Source of the DNA: Cyanobium sp. AMD-g
GTDB lineage: Bacteria > Cyanobacteriota > Cyanobacteriia > PCC-6307 > Cyanobiaceae
Length of the DNA stretch: 64,000 bases
Direction of reading: 5' to 3'
NCBI RefSeq assembly: GCF_024346395.1
Contig: NZ_JAGQCW010000002.1
Coordinates: forward strand, 558,001 to 622,000
Positions 26,482 to 36,986 of the stretch are shown piece by piece; the first letter of the stretch is position 1, and every line of letters starts with the position of its first letter. Made by a program: the position numbers and the translations under genes. Below the pieces are notes generated by a model. It saw only the letters and a program-made list of their open reading frames with translations, ran no database searches and was not told the origin of the DNA.

Positions 26482-27942
26482 ATGTCCGCCCACCCCAACC
26501 CCCTGCTGGGGCTGCCCTTCGAGGGCGCCATCGAGGATCTCGGGCCTGAGTACTGGGATGTGGTGGAGTCGGCGGCGTTTCCGCTCACGCGCCTGCGGTT
26601 CCGCAACGACCCCCTGCTGCACCAGCTGGGTCTCGACCCGGGCGGCGTCAGCGACGACGACCTGGAGGCGGCCTACGGACGATTCGAGGGCCGCGCCCCC
26701 CTGCTGGCCCTGCGTTACCACGGCCATCAGTTCGGCACCTACAACCCCCTGCTGGGGGACGGCCGCGGCTTCCTGTACGGCCAGCTGCGCGATCGCCACG
26801 GCCAGCTGCAGGACCTGGGCACCAAGGGGTCCGGCACCACCCCCTGGAGCCGCGGCGGAGACGGCCGCCTCACCCTCAAGGGCGGGGTGCGGGAGGTGAT
26901 TGCCGGCGAGGCCCTGCAGCGTCTCGGGGTCACCACCAGCCGCACCCTGTCGCTGATCGAAACCGGCGAAGATCTCTGGCGCGGTGACGAGCCCTCCCCC
27001 ACCCGCAGTGCGGTGATGGTGCGGCTGGCCCGCACCCACCTGCGCTTCGGCACCTGCGAGCGGTTGCAGTTTCGGCGCCAGCCGGCCCAGCTGGAGCGGC
27101 TGCTGCGCCATGTGGTGGCCACCCACTATTCCCATCTGCAGGCCATCCACAGCAGTGGCGACCAGCTGCTGCTGGCCTTCTACGGCGAGCTGGTGCAGCG
27201 GGTGGCGCGGCTGGCGGCCGAATGGATGGCGGCGGGCTTCACCCACGGGGTGCTCAACACCGACAACATGTCGCTGGCCGGCGAGAGCTTCGACTACGGC
27301 CCCTTCGCCTTCCTCGAGACCTGGGATCCGGGCTTCACCGCCGCCTATTTCGACCGCGACGGCCTCTACGCCTACGGTCGCCAGCCGCTCGTCTGCGAGC
27401 ACAACCTGCGGCGGCTGCAGGAGCCCCTGGCCATGCTGCTGCCCCGGGGGCCCCTGGAGGCGGCGCTGGAGCCGTTCGGCGAGATCCACGCCGCCCACTA
27501 CCGCCGCTGCCTGCTCCGCCGCCTCGGCTTCGCCGCCGCCGCCCCCGTCGAGGCGGCCGCCAATCTTCCCGATCCGGTGCCCCCCACCCTGCGGCTGCTG
27601 GCCGGCTGGCCCGTGGCCTATGGCCGTTTCTTCGCCGCCCTGGCGGAGCGCGTCCGGGCGGGCGGGTTGCCGGCCACGGCCGATGACCTGGGGCCTTTCG
27701 TGGCCGAGGCCCCGGCGCCGCCACGGGCCGAATGGCTCGCCTGGCGGGACGCCTGGTGGCAATGGAGTCATGCCGCGCGCCCTGACCCCGGCAGCACCGC
27801 TGAGGCCGCCATCAGCGCTTGCCTGCAGCGCTGGAACCAGCCGGAAACGCCGATCCGGCCGGTGATCGAGCGGATCTGGGCCGCCATCGATGAACGGGAC
27901 GACTGGACGCCGCTGCAGCAGTGGCTGGCCCGGACGGTGTGA
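26482..27942 (+). CDS. selO: SelO-family protein adenylyltransferase (pseudokinase fold)
   Basis: A 486-residue YdiU/SelO protein, close to the E. coli length. Visible landmarks: YHGHQFGTYNPLLGDGRGF (nucleotide loop), DLGTKGSGTTPWSRGGDGR, REVIAGEALQRLGVTTSRTL and the catalytic block HGVLNTDNMSLAGESFDYGP (about residues 255-275). SelO transfers AMP from ATP to Ser, Thr or Tyr of redox proteins in response to oxidative stress. The C-terminal selenocysteine or Cys found in some members is not present. The start ATG at 26482 is chosen over an upstream one because the extra residues are Pro/Arg-rich. Confidence 0.92.
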   Translation: MSAHPNPLLGLPFEGAIEDLGPEYWDVVESAAFPLTRLRFRNDPLLHQLGLDPGGVSDDDLEAAYGRFEGRAPLLALRYHGHQFGTYNPLLGDGRGFLYGQLRDRHGQLQDLGTKGSGTTPWSRGGDGRLTLKGGVREVIAGEALQRLGVTTSRTLSLIETGEDLWRGDEPSPTRSAVMVRLARTHLRFGTCERLQFRRQPAQLERLLRHVVATHYSHLQAIHSSGDQLLLAFYGELVQRVARLAAEWMAAGFTHGVLNTDNMSLAGESFDYGPFAFLETWDPGFTAAYFDRDGLYAYGRQPLVCEHNLRRLQEPLAMLLPRGPLEAALEPFGEIHAAHYRRCLLRRLGFAAAAPVEAAANLPDPVPPTLRLLAGWPVAYGRFFAALAERVRAGGLPATADDLGPFVAEAPAPPRAEWLAWRDAWWQWSHAARPDPGSTAEAAISACLQRWNQPETPIRPVIERIWAAIDERDDWTPLQQWLARTV

Positions 27943-28054
27943 TCGGTGCGGGTCCGCCGACGGGGGAGACGGCCCGTGTCAGGGGCTACAGCCCACCGGG
28001 GCGGCGTCTTCTACAACACCGCGAAGCCCAGGCTTTTCCCATCGCAGCGATGCC

Positions 28055-28243
28055 ATGACCTCCGAACAGGCTGCCCAGCTCATCGACAACACGCTCGATC
28101 TGGTGCATCAGCGCCTGCTGGATCTGGAGTCGCAATCGCTCGACCACGAGCACCGGGCCCTGGCGGCGGAGTTCCGCGAATGGCGCCAGCCCGCCGGAGG
28201 CCATATCGACCTGATGGTGTTTCCGGGGCTGGCGGAGTCCTGA
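28055..28243 (+). CDS. Small conserved-looking hypothetical protein, 62 aa
   Basis: A short soluble protein beginning MTSEQAAQLIDNTLDLVHQR, with a helical charged middle and ending GGHIDLMVFPGLAES. Its composition (balanced Glu, Asp, His, Leu; third-position GC like its neighbours) looks protein-like. I recall similar short proteins in picocyanobacteria but cannot name a family. It lies 112 bp after selO in the same direction and its stop is 19 bp from the end of the convergent protease gene. Confidence 0.55.
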   Translation: MTSEQAAQLIDNTLDLVHQRLLDLESQSLDHEHRALAAEFREWRQPAGGHIDLMVFPGLAES

Positions 28244-28262
28244 GCTCCCGGCCGGCGACACG

Positions 28263-30986
28263 TCAGACCAATGGCGACGGTGCGGGGTGCCAGATCCCCA
28301 GCGGGTCGGCGGCCAGGGCCAACGGTGTCTCACTGATGCTGGCTGGCATCCACCCCGCCAGTGGCGACGTCTCCAGGGTGGCGAGGACATCGATTCCGCT
28401 TCCCGCGTCGAGGTCCATCGAGCGGATCGGAGACGGGTCGTCGTTGGTGGCGAGTGCAGGCCCCGCTCCGATGATGGGATCCACCTCCAGGGCCTTGGCC
28501 CGTGATCCCGCAGCACTGGAGGTGGTGCTGAAGGCCAGCTGATCCACGTAGAGGGTGTTGCGGAACTGGGCCTTGCTGGTGCTGTTCGTATCGATCGCCC
28601 GCACCAGCGCCGTGCCGTTCAGCGGGCTGGCGAACGTATAGGAGAAACGGCTCTCGGTGGTGTTCGACACGGTGAAGGCCGTGGTCCATTGACTGCCGTT
28701 GTTGGTGGAGACCTGGATGCTGAAGTTGTCGTTGACCGTATTGGCGGTCCGATAGCCTTCGAAAATCAGGGATCTGGCATTGATGAGTTTGTCGAAGGTC
28801 CACTGATAGGCATTGAGGTCGCTGGCGATCTGTCCTCTCTTCAGGCCGATGGTGCCTTCGGTGATCGCCAGCCGTTGATCGTCGCTGCCATGGATGTTGG
28901 TGAGGGATCCGCTGACGCCGGGGGCGGTGATGTAGGCCTGGGCCGTTAGTGCGCCGCTGCTGGCCGTGTACAGGGTGGGGGCGGCAGCCACGTCATTGTC
29001 CAGGTTCTGCGCCGCCACGGAGGTGGTCTGCAGCTGGTTGAAGGCGGCATCGGTGCTGCTCGTGCTCAGGGTGATCCCGTAGTTCACGGTGCCGTCCACC
29101 ACCCCGTCATCCACCCCCTGGATGGTGACGGTCTGCGCCGTCGACCAGTTGCTGGCGGTGAACACGAGGCGTGTGGTGAGGGGCACGCCCTCCGCCGTGT
29201 TGGAGCTGGCCAGCGTGACGATCACATCCTGCAGCGGGGCACGGGAAAGACTCAGCTGGAAGGTGGCACTGCCGCCGCTTTCGCTGGTCGACAGGGTGCC
29301 GGTGGGTTGCACCACCAGCGCCGCGGCTGGGGGCGTCACCGTGGTGGGGGTGGTGGTGGTCGTTGTGGTCGTGGTTGTGGTGACCTGCTGGACGCTGCCG
29401 GAGAGCATGTACTGCCCGAGGCTGCCGTAGTCGGTGGAGCCGGAGGGGGTGATAGCGAGGGGGTTGCCGGAGCCGACGCCATCGATGCCGAGGAAGTAGG
29501 TCCCGGCTTCGAGATTGATGGAAAAGCTGGCGGTGGTGAGATCGGCGGGATTGAAGGTCTGCAGCAGGGAGCCGTTGGCCCGATAGAGGCTGGCGGCGAT
29601 GTCGAGATTGGGCCCCAGGGCAGCGAGGTACTGGGTGATGGTGCTGCCGGCGGTGCCGATGAAGGCCCTGGAGGCGTTGACGATGTCGAAGCTCACCAGG
29701 CCGGCGCCGGTGTCGAAGCGGAACAGGTCGACGTCGGTGTTCCTCTCGATGACCCCGAAGCTGCTGAAGGTGAGTCCGCCCAGGGCCGTGGCCGCGGCGA
29801 ACGTATTGCCGTGGTCGTCGGCGGCGTAGGAGAAACCGTTGCTGCCGGTGATGACGGCCAGGTCGTCCTGGGTGTTGTTGGCGCCGGCGTAGTCGCCTTT
29901 GCTCCACTGGGTGAGAGTTTCGTCGTCGCCCAGCCAGGGAGCACCCATGAGGGTGCCCCAACTGGTGGGCCCGGTGCCGCCATGGCCGCCGTAGTACTCG
30001 GTGGCGCTGGAGCCGTCATGGGTGAGGCCGAGGCTGTGGCCCACCTCATGGGAGGCGGTGGCAGCGGCGGTGTAACTGCCCCGGTTGAAGACCAGGGCGA
30101 CGTCATCGGTGCTCCAGTTGAAGCTGTTGTAATAGGCGGTACCGCCGCCACCGGCATTGGTGATGGCCCTGCCGGTGACCAGGTTGAGGTTGCTGGTGAA
30201 GGCAACGCGGATGCCCCAGCGATCGTCGCCGGTGCCGGACTTGCTGAGGTTGGCGCTGCCCGGGTCCTGGGTGGTGACGTTGATGTTGAAGGGAGCGAAA
30301 TCTTCTGCCACCTGTTGCCAGATGCGCTGGATCTCCGTCAAGGCGGCGGAGTCGAAGGAGGAATAGAAGGAGCCGAGGCTGAGGGCGCCACCGTTTTCCC
30401 AGGGAGTGGAGCTGATGCTGAAACCATCGAAGTCGAGGAAGATCGACTTCGTGGCGAGGGGGTTGCTGTGGAGCTGGAAGGTCTGGCTCAGATCCACCGA
30501 GCCGGCCAGGGTGACCAGTCCGCCGAGGACGGTGGGGGCCTGAGCAGTGGCGCTCGAGCTGGCCGGGTCGGTGTCGATGGCGAGCTGGCTGCAGTCCTTG
30601 CAGAGGCAGCAGCTATCCCCTGAGGCGGTTGCGGTGGCAGCAACGTTGGCGAAGGAATCGCCCAGCACCTGATGGCTGCTCAGGGCGACGCTCGTGGAGG
30701 ATTCGATGCGGGCGCTGGATTGGAAATGGGGGCCTTGAGCCTTCGGAGCCAGCGCGCTGCCGGCGATGGCGCCTCCGCTGGTCGATCCACCTGGGGAAGG
30801 GAGGGCCGTCGTCGGCGCAAGCCCCTCCATCGGGAGGGCGAGCAGGTTGCTGCTCCCATGGAATGGCGTGTTGCCGCGACTCGGAACGAAATAATCGGAC
30901 GAGCGCCTTGTTTGACCAGACCAATCGGGAAAGAGATAGGCACCGACCAGGGAGTTCGTCGGATTGGATGGGGCAGTCAAGACCAC
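28263..30986 (-). CDS. Secreted-type metzincin protease 1 with PPC and Calx-beta-like domains
   Basis: A 907-residue multidomain protein. N-terminal region (1-125): motif YLFPDWSGQ, then VALSSHQVLGDS and a CLCKDC cluster. Catalytic domain (about 180-380): FLDFDGFSISSTPWENGG, zinc site HEVGHSLGLTH (about 311-321; HExxHxxGxxH) and Met-turn WGTLMGA. PPC domain (about 389-529): DVDLFRFDTGAGLV to YGSLGQYMLSGSV. A Thr/Pro linker with twelve Thr in a row follows, then a Calx-beta-like domain (ESGGSATFQLSLSRAP to VTIQGVDDGVVDG), a beta-rich domain and a tail with EVDPIIGAG. No Sec signal peptide is seen. It is likely a calcium- and zinc-dependent surface or secreted protease. Confidence 0.85.
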   Translation of the reverse strand: MVLTAPSNPTNSLVGAYLFPDWSGQTRRSSDYFVPSRGNTPFHGSSNLLALPMEGLAPTTALPSPGGSTSGGAIAGSALAPKAQGPHFQSSARIESSTSVALSSHQVLGDSFANVAATATASGDSCCLCKDCSQLAIDTDPASSSATAQAPTVLGGLVTLAGSVDLSQTFQLHSNPLATKSIFLDFDGFSISSTPWENGGALSLGSFYSSFDSAALTEIQRIWQQVAEDFAPFNINVTTQDPGSANLSKSGTGDDRWGIRVAFTSNLNLVTGRAITNAGGGGTAYYNSFNWSTDDVALVFNRGSYTAAATASHEVGHSLGLTHDGSSATEYYGGHGGTGPTSWGTLMGAPWLGDDETLTQWSKGDYAGANNTQDDLAVITGSNGFSYAADDHGNTFAAATALGGLTFSSFGVIERNTDVDLFRFDTGAGLVSFDIVNASRAFIGTAGSTITQYLAALGPNLDIAASLYRANGSLLQTFNPADLTTASFSINLEAGTYFLGIDGVGSGNPLAITPSGSTDYGSLGQYMLSGSVQQVTTTTTTTTTTTPTTVTPPAAALVVQPTGTLSTSESGGSATFQLSLSRAPLQDVIVTLASSNTAEGVPLTTRLVFTASNWSTAQTVTIQGVDDGVVDGTVNYGITLSTSSTDAAFNQLQTTSVAAQNLDNDVAAAPTLYTASSGALTAQAYITAPGVSGSLTNIHGSDDQRLAITEGTIGLKRGQIASDLNAYQWTFDKLINARSLIFEGYRTANTVNDNFSIQVSTNNGSQWTTAFTVSNTTESRFSYTFASPLNGTALVRAIDTNSTSKAQFRNTLYVDQLAFSTTSSAAGSRAKALEVDPIIGAGPALATNDDPSPIRSMDLDAGSGIDVLATLETSPLAGWMPASISETPLALAADPLGIWHPAPSPLV

Positions 30987-31517
30987 TTTGCGATGGAAAA
31001 TAGAGGCTCAGCGGACCCTGCGAGAAGCTTTCACGCTTGCCAGTCCAAGTATCCAGAAGGACATCAAAGTCACAGGATCTAGAACACTTGCGAGTTGGTC
31101 TTTCCTCGGGTTTAGTTCAGAGGCTGTGGAGCCCAGTCACGCCTGGGCAGATCATCGATCAATCTGATCAACTGCGCCTTTGACTTCGCAACAACTTGCC
31201 GGGAGAAGCTGTTGTCTGCCGGTGAATGTTGGATGAAGCTTTGGTAGGTGAATGCGCGTCTCTATTCATGAAGCTGTATGAATCCCTCTGCTCGAAGCAA
31301 CCGCTTTCGTCCTGCAGATGGGCCCTGAAGCTCCGCCCCGGGAAGATTGAGGGCCAGTTGGGAGGGAAGTACCATGCCGTAAAACCCAATGCCCGCAAGC
31401 CTTGCGGATCTTGCGCGGATGCGATAAGGACCGAACGACGGCTTGTCTCGGTTGGCTTAGGGCAAGCCCAGTGATCAGGTGGTGGAGCGTTAAGTCTCAA
31501 CCGGCCTGATGGGGTTT
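30987..31517. other. Intergenic region upstream of protease 1
   Basis: About 530 bp with no convincing gene. Short frames exist on both strands but lack family features. A 10-mer tttagttcag at 31111-31120 recurs at about the same distance upstream of protease 2 and may belong to a shared promoter region. Confidence 0.45.
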
Positions 31518-31630
31518 GGAGCACGGCACCTTCGCCTGCAGCGAAACCCCGGCCTTGCCGCTACCGGATCAAGCTGACGGCCGATGTGGCGCTCGCTGGC
31601 CTGGAGCAGGCGCTGGGGCTGGTGGCTTGA
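31518..31630 (+). pseudogene. Remnant of the 3' end of grrM
   Basis: This 113-bp stretch matches the last 112 bp of the intact grrM gene (42747..42858), including its stop codon. It has a few substitutions and one inserted T near 31556 that shifts the frame. Nothing upstream resembles the rest of grrM. It precedes protease 2 just as the real grrM end precedes protease 3, so it arrived as the edge of a segmental copy of that junction. Confidence 0.9.
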
Positions 31631-31699
31631 TGGAGTGTTGAGGTCTGTTCGGCTCTTCTGTATCCGTTGGCCGTGAAACGCCGGCGCGTGGGCAACGTG

Positions 31700-34378
31700 T
31701 CACAGCTGGGGCTGGGTGGCGACCAGCCAGGGGGTGGTCGGCGAGGAGGCCGAGCCGGCGGATGGGAAGGGCGATGCCAGCAGGTCCGTGGGGTTGGACT
31801 GGCCAAGGGAGGACAGCTCATCCAGGGCCAGGATCGGCGTGGTGGTGAAGGTCGGATCGGCGGGCAGGAGTTCGCCGAAGGTCGCTGGAGCGGCGCCGAA
31901 GTCGTCGACCGCGACCGGAGCGAGGCTGGTGCTGCCGCCGATGATCGGGTCGACCGCCTCAGCGGCAGCATTCGGCGACAGGCCGGTCAGTGGGGTGCCG
32001 TCGGCATCAACCGCGAACTGCTGCTGGAGCATCAAGCCCTGGCTGCTGGAAGGATCGACGATGGCGCCGGAGGAGATGTAGTTCCAGCTGCTGTCGACGG
32101 ACCAGAAGTGGAGGCGTCCAGTGGACAGCTCCTTCCAGAGAATCTGGTTCTGGTTGCTGCCGACGGTTTCAGCCGCGTGGATCTGCCAACCGGCGAACTG
32201 AGTGGCCTTGAGCTGGGCACCCTGGAAGCGAACCGGTGAGGTGACGTTGTTGATCTGAACGGAGACCAGGTCGGTGCTGGTGTCGCGGAGCAGCTGAACG
32301 GTGCCGTTGGGATCGAGGACCTGCAGCGGTGTGCCCGAGGCGTTGACCACGAACTGCTGCTGGAGCAGCAGGCCCTGGCTGCTGGAAGGGTCGACGATCG
32401 CGCCGGAGGAGATGTAGTTCCAGCCGCTGTCCACGGACCAGGTGTGGAGGCGTGCTGTGGACAGTTCCTTCCAGAGAATATGGTTCTGGTTGCTGCCGAC
32501 GGTTTCGGCCGCGAGGATCTGCCAACCGGCGAACTGAGTGGCCTTGAGCTGGGCGCCCTGGAAGCGAACCGGTGAGGTGACGCCGTTGGCCCGAACAGAG
32601 ACCAGATCGGTGCTGGTGTCGCGGAGCAACTGAATGGCGCCGTTCGGATCGAGGACCTGCAGGACGGGGGGTGTGGTTGCAGTTGTGGTTGTGCTGGTGG
32701 TCGGGGGTGGGGTCGTGGTGGTGGTTGGAGGTGGGGTGCTGGTGGCGGACTGAACGGTGCCGCTCACCATGTACTGGCCGAGGCTGCCGTAGTCGGTGTA
32801 CCCGGTGGGAGTGGTGGCCAGAGGAGTGCCGAAGCCGACGCCGTCGATGCCGAGGTAGTAGGTGCCGGCGGTGAGGTTGATGGAGAAGCTGGCCGTGGTG
32901 AGATCGGCCGGATTGAAGGTCTGGACGATGCTCTGGTCGGCCCGGTAGAGGGTGGCAGCGATGTCCAGGTTGGCGCCGCGGGCGGCGAGGTATTCGGTGA
33001 CGTAGTTGCCAGCGCTGCCGGTGAACGCCCTGGAGGCGTTGACGATGTTGAAGGAAACCAGGCCGGCGCCGGTCTCGAAGCGGAACATGTCCACATCGGT
33101 GTTGCGCTCAACGATGCCGAAGCTGCTGAAGCTCAGGCCGGTCAGCGCCGTGGCGGTGGCGAAGCTATTGCCGTGGTCATCGGCGGCATAGGAGAAGCCG
33201 TTGCCGTTGGTGATCGTGGCGAGGTCGTCCTGGGTGTTGTTGGCTCCGGCATACTGACCATTGCTCCATTGGGTGAGACTTTCGTCGTTACCCAGCCAGG
33301 CGGCCCCCATGATGGTGCCCCAGCTGGTGGGACCGGTGCCGCCATGGCCGCCGTAGTACACGGTGGTGTTGCCGGCGCCGTCATGGTTGAGGCCAAGGGT
33401 GTGGCCCACTTCGTGGCTGGCCGTTTCGGCCGCGGTGTATTCGCCCCTGTTGAATACGAGTGCTACATCATCGGTAGTCCAGTTGAAACTTTTGAAGTAC
33501 GCGGTACCGCCGCCACCGGCGTTGATGATGGCTTTGCCGGTCAGCAGGTTGAGGTTGCTGGTGAAGGCCACGCGAATGCCCCAGCGGTCATCTCCTGTGC
33601 CGACGTTGCGCAGGTTTTCGGTGCCAGGGTCCTGGGTGGTGACGTTGACATTGAAGGGTGAGAAGTCCTCGGCGACCCGTTGCCAGATCCGCTGAATTTC
33701 CGTGAGTGCGGTGGCATCAAGGGTGTTGTAGAAACCCCTCAGGCTCAGGTTGCCGCCGTTCTCCCAGGGGGTGTTGTTGATGGCATAGCCATCAAAGTCA
33801 AGGAAGATCGTTTTCGTGGCGGTTGGGTTGCTGTGCAGTTGGAACACCTTGCTCAGATCCACACCTGCGCCGAGGGTCACCACGCCGTCCATGACCAAGG
33901 GGGCCTGGTCGGTGGTGGTGTCCCAGGCCTCGGCGCCGTCACCGGTGCTGACGGCCAGCACGCAGCAGGCCCTGCAGCCGCAGCTGGAAGCCTTCCCCGT
34001 GGTGGCTGGGTCAGTAGCGGTCCCAGGCCAGGAGTCGCTCAACATCTCATGGCCGCTCAGGGCGACAGGCGTTGAGGATTCGATGCGCACGCTTGTTCGG
34101 AACTCAAGACCCTGACCACCCGCAGCTAGCGCACGGCCGGCGTCTGCCCCTCTGATGGTCGTGGCACCAGGGGATGGGACCACGTTCCCCGCGGAAATCT
34201 CCCCCATGGCGGGTCGGTGCGGCCCGCCGGGTTTAGAAGCAGATGCCTTGATCCTGCTTGGCTCAAACGCGTTGGCCGAGTGTCGTCCTTGACTGGACCA
34301 TTCAGGAAAAAGAAGAGCGCCGAAGAAGGAGCTCCTCGGATTCGATGCGGCAGCCAAGGCCGTTGTGTGAAAGAACAA
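31700..34378 (-). CDS. Metzincin protease 2 with PPC and two W-rich repeats (chimeric)
   Basis: An 892-residue paralogue of protease 1 and a near-twin of protease 3. The N-terminal 130 residues (LFPEWSSQ, RIESSTPVALSGHEMLSDS, CGCRACC) resemble protease 1, whereas everything from the Cys motif onward is almost identical to protease 3. Catalytic domain: HEVGHTLGLNH (about residue 321) and Met-turn WGTIMGA. A PPC domain and a Thr/Pro linker follow. Two directly abutting 112-residue repeats then carry QFAGWQILAAETVG, ILWKELST and WSVDS.WNYISS, matching the W_rich_C repeats of cyanobacterial surface proteins. The tail has EAVDPIIGG. Likely exported or surface-bound; no Sec signal peptide is evident. 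Confidence 0.85.
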   Translation of the reverse strand: MFFHTTALAAASNPRSSFFGALLFPEWSSQGRHSANAFEPSRIKASASKPGGPHRPAMGEISAGNVVPSPGATTIRGADAGRALAAGGQGLEFRTSVRIESSTPVALSGHEMLSDSWPGTATDPATTGKASSCGCRACCVLAVSTGDGAEAWDTTTDQAPLVMDGVVTLGAGVDLSKVFQLHSNPTATKTIFLDFDGYAINNTPWENGGNLSLRGFYNTLDATALTEIQRIWQRVAEDFSPFNVNVTTQDPGTENLRNVGTGDDRWGIRVAFTSNLNLLTGKAIINAGGGGTAYFKSFNWTTDDVALVFNRGEYTAAETASHEVGHTLGLNHDGAGNTTVYYGGHGGTGPTSWGTIMGAAWLGNDESLTQWSNGQYAGANNTQDDLATITNGNGFSYAADDHGNSFATATALTGLSFSSFGIVERNTDVDMFRFETGAGLVSFNIVNASRAFTGSAGNYVTEYLAARGANLDIAATLYRADQSIVQTFNPADLTTASFSINLTAGTYYLGIDGVGFGTPLATTPTGYTDYGSLGQYMVSGTVQSATSTPPPTTTTTPPPTTSTTTTATTPPVLQVLDPNGAIQLLRDTSTDLVSVRANGVTSPVRFQGAQLKATQFAGWQILAAETVGSNQNHILWKELSTARLHTWSVDSGWNYISSGAIVDPSSSQGLLLQQQFVVNASGTPLQVLDPNGTVQLLRDTSTDLVSVQINNVTSPVRFQGAQLKATQFAGWQIHAAETVGSNQNQILWKELSTGRLHFWSVDSSWNYISSGAIVDPSSSQGLMLQQQFAVDADGTPLTGLSPNAAAEAVDPIIGGSTSLAPVAVDDFGAAPATFGELLPADPTFTTTPILALDELSSLGQSNPTDLLASPFPSAGSASSPTTPWLVATQPQL
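31991..32662 (-). repeat. Two abutting 336-bp W-rich repeat units in protease 2
   Basis: Units 32662-32327 and 32326-31991 each encode exactly 112 residues starting LQVLDPNG and ending ASGTP or ADGTP. They join without a linker, unlike the three units of protease 3, which are separated by Thr/Pro linkers. Confidence 0.9.
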
Positions 34379-34976
34379 TGAGCGTTAGTTAACCATGCAT
34401 GCGGTTGGCACTCATGTGAGCTGAAGCATCCACATGGACAGTGAAGGCACTGGTCCTGAACCGCTTAAAGCCGGCGCTCCTTATGGTTAGATAAGATTTT
34501 TTAAGATTTAGTTCAGCTTAAAATGAATTAGCGAGTCCGATCAGGAACTCCATCGTCAATGGATCTCAATCTGCCGAGAGAAATTGTGCCTTTGCAGGTG
34601 GGCATTCATTCAGGCTTCGCAGGTTATTGATCGTCCTCAATGACAAGGCTATATGAATGCTTGCGTCCAAGGCGGTCGTTGGATCAGTGAAGTCCAGGCC
34701 TGAAAGCTCACAAGGGGAGATTCAGGTTCTGTTTGGCGCCATGCATCGTGTCGTCGTCCTCAATGCCAGCCTTGTTAAGGACTGGCGCAGATGTGATCAG
34801 AGGCAAGCCACAGCCTGATTCCTTGGCCTTGAGGGATTCCGATGGATCAGGGGCAGGAGATTGAAAGCTGATCGAGCTTGATGGCCACGGGAGGTCCAGC
34901 CCTGTGGACCATCCGTCACGGCTCGAGCTGGTGGCGTGGGGCCAGATCAGGTTGAGGCTTCCGGAGTTGGCAGGGA
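34379..34976. other. AT-rich intergenic region upstream of protease 2
   Basis: About 600 bp without a convincing gene. The part near 34480-34530 is strongly AT-rich (runs such as gattttttaagattta) and includes the 10-mer tttagttcag at 34507-34516, 129 bp from the protease start. It probably holds the promoter of protease 2 and the 3' region of the DUF2062 gene. Confidence 0.5.
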
Positions 34977-35478
34977 TCACTGGTGCGCGCCACCGCTGTC
35001 CAGAGGCTGCCTGCGCTTCAGCCACCGAAGGCAAAGGACACCGCTGAGGGGGGCCATCACCAAACCCACCACGGCCGAGCCAAGCAGCAGGCGGGATGTG
35101 AAGTCCCAGCCCAGCTGGCGCAGGGTTTCATGGTGCAGGGTCAACCGTCCCGGCCAGCCCTTGCCGGGCCCCAGCAGCAGGCTGCCCAGCTGGTGGTTGA
35201 ACCAGATCATCGGGATGTCGGTGATCGGATTGCTGATCCAGGTCCCGGCGGCGGCGAGCAGGTGGTTGCCCCGCACCAGGCTGGCCAGCGCCACCCCCAG
35301 CAGGGTCTGGAAGCCGAAAATCGGGAAGCAACCCATGAACACCCCCGCCGCCAGCCCCCGGGCCCGCTGGCCGTGGCTGCCCTCCTGGCGCCAGACCCAC
35401 TCGATGGCCTGCCGCAGCTTTCTTCTGGCCGCCTTCAGGGCCCGCGGCGGGGACAGAGACTGAAGGCGAAACGGTGCC

Positions 35479-35480
<2 letters not shown>
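34977..35480 (-). CDS. DUF2062 membrane protein
   Basis: A 167-residue protein with the DUF2062 pattern: GLAAGVFMGCFPIFGFQTLL, TWISNPITDIPMIWF and two further hydrophobic segments. Function unknown; in other bacteria it accompanies envelope or polyketide genes. The ATG at 35480 lies in a CCATGG palindrome shared with the start of mnmE on the other strand. An in-frame extension to 35552 would lie inside mnmE. Confidence 0.8.
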
Positions 35481-36897
<1,417 letters not shown>

Positions 36898-36986
36898 GCG
36901 GCGTCGCCGGCATCACGAAACGCTCACCCCTGTTGACCGCTTGACCTCCGGCGTCAATGCTTTGACAAACGCACTCCAGCGGGCGG

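Larger units (their letters stand above)
31518..33987. repeat. Duplicated segment, copy A (grrM tail plus protease C-terminal three quarters)
   Basis: Near-identical to 42747..45655. Identity begins at GGAGCACGGC inside grrM and ends inside the protease gene at the Cys motif (…GCAGCTGG), after which the two genes differ completely. Copy A lacks one 336-bp repeat unit, the linkers between the repeat units and most of the grrM terminator hairpin. Confidence 0.9.

Noticed and set aside
29338..29388. Thr-codon run in protease 1 as a possible phase-variable simple repeat
   Set aside because: The repeat is in codon units, so length changes would not shift frame; it is better read as a flexible linker.
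31168..31524. A 118-codon minus frame and an 82-codon plus frame upstream of protease 1
   Set aside because: Mutually overlapping on opposite strands, no family features, and one runs into the grrM remnant.
34708..35034. A 108-codon minus frame downstream of the DUF2062 gene
   Set aside because: It overlaps the DUF2062 coding end in another frame and has no recognisable features.
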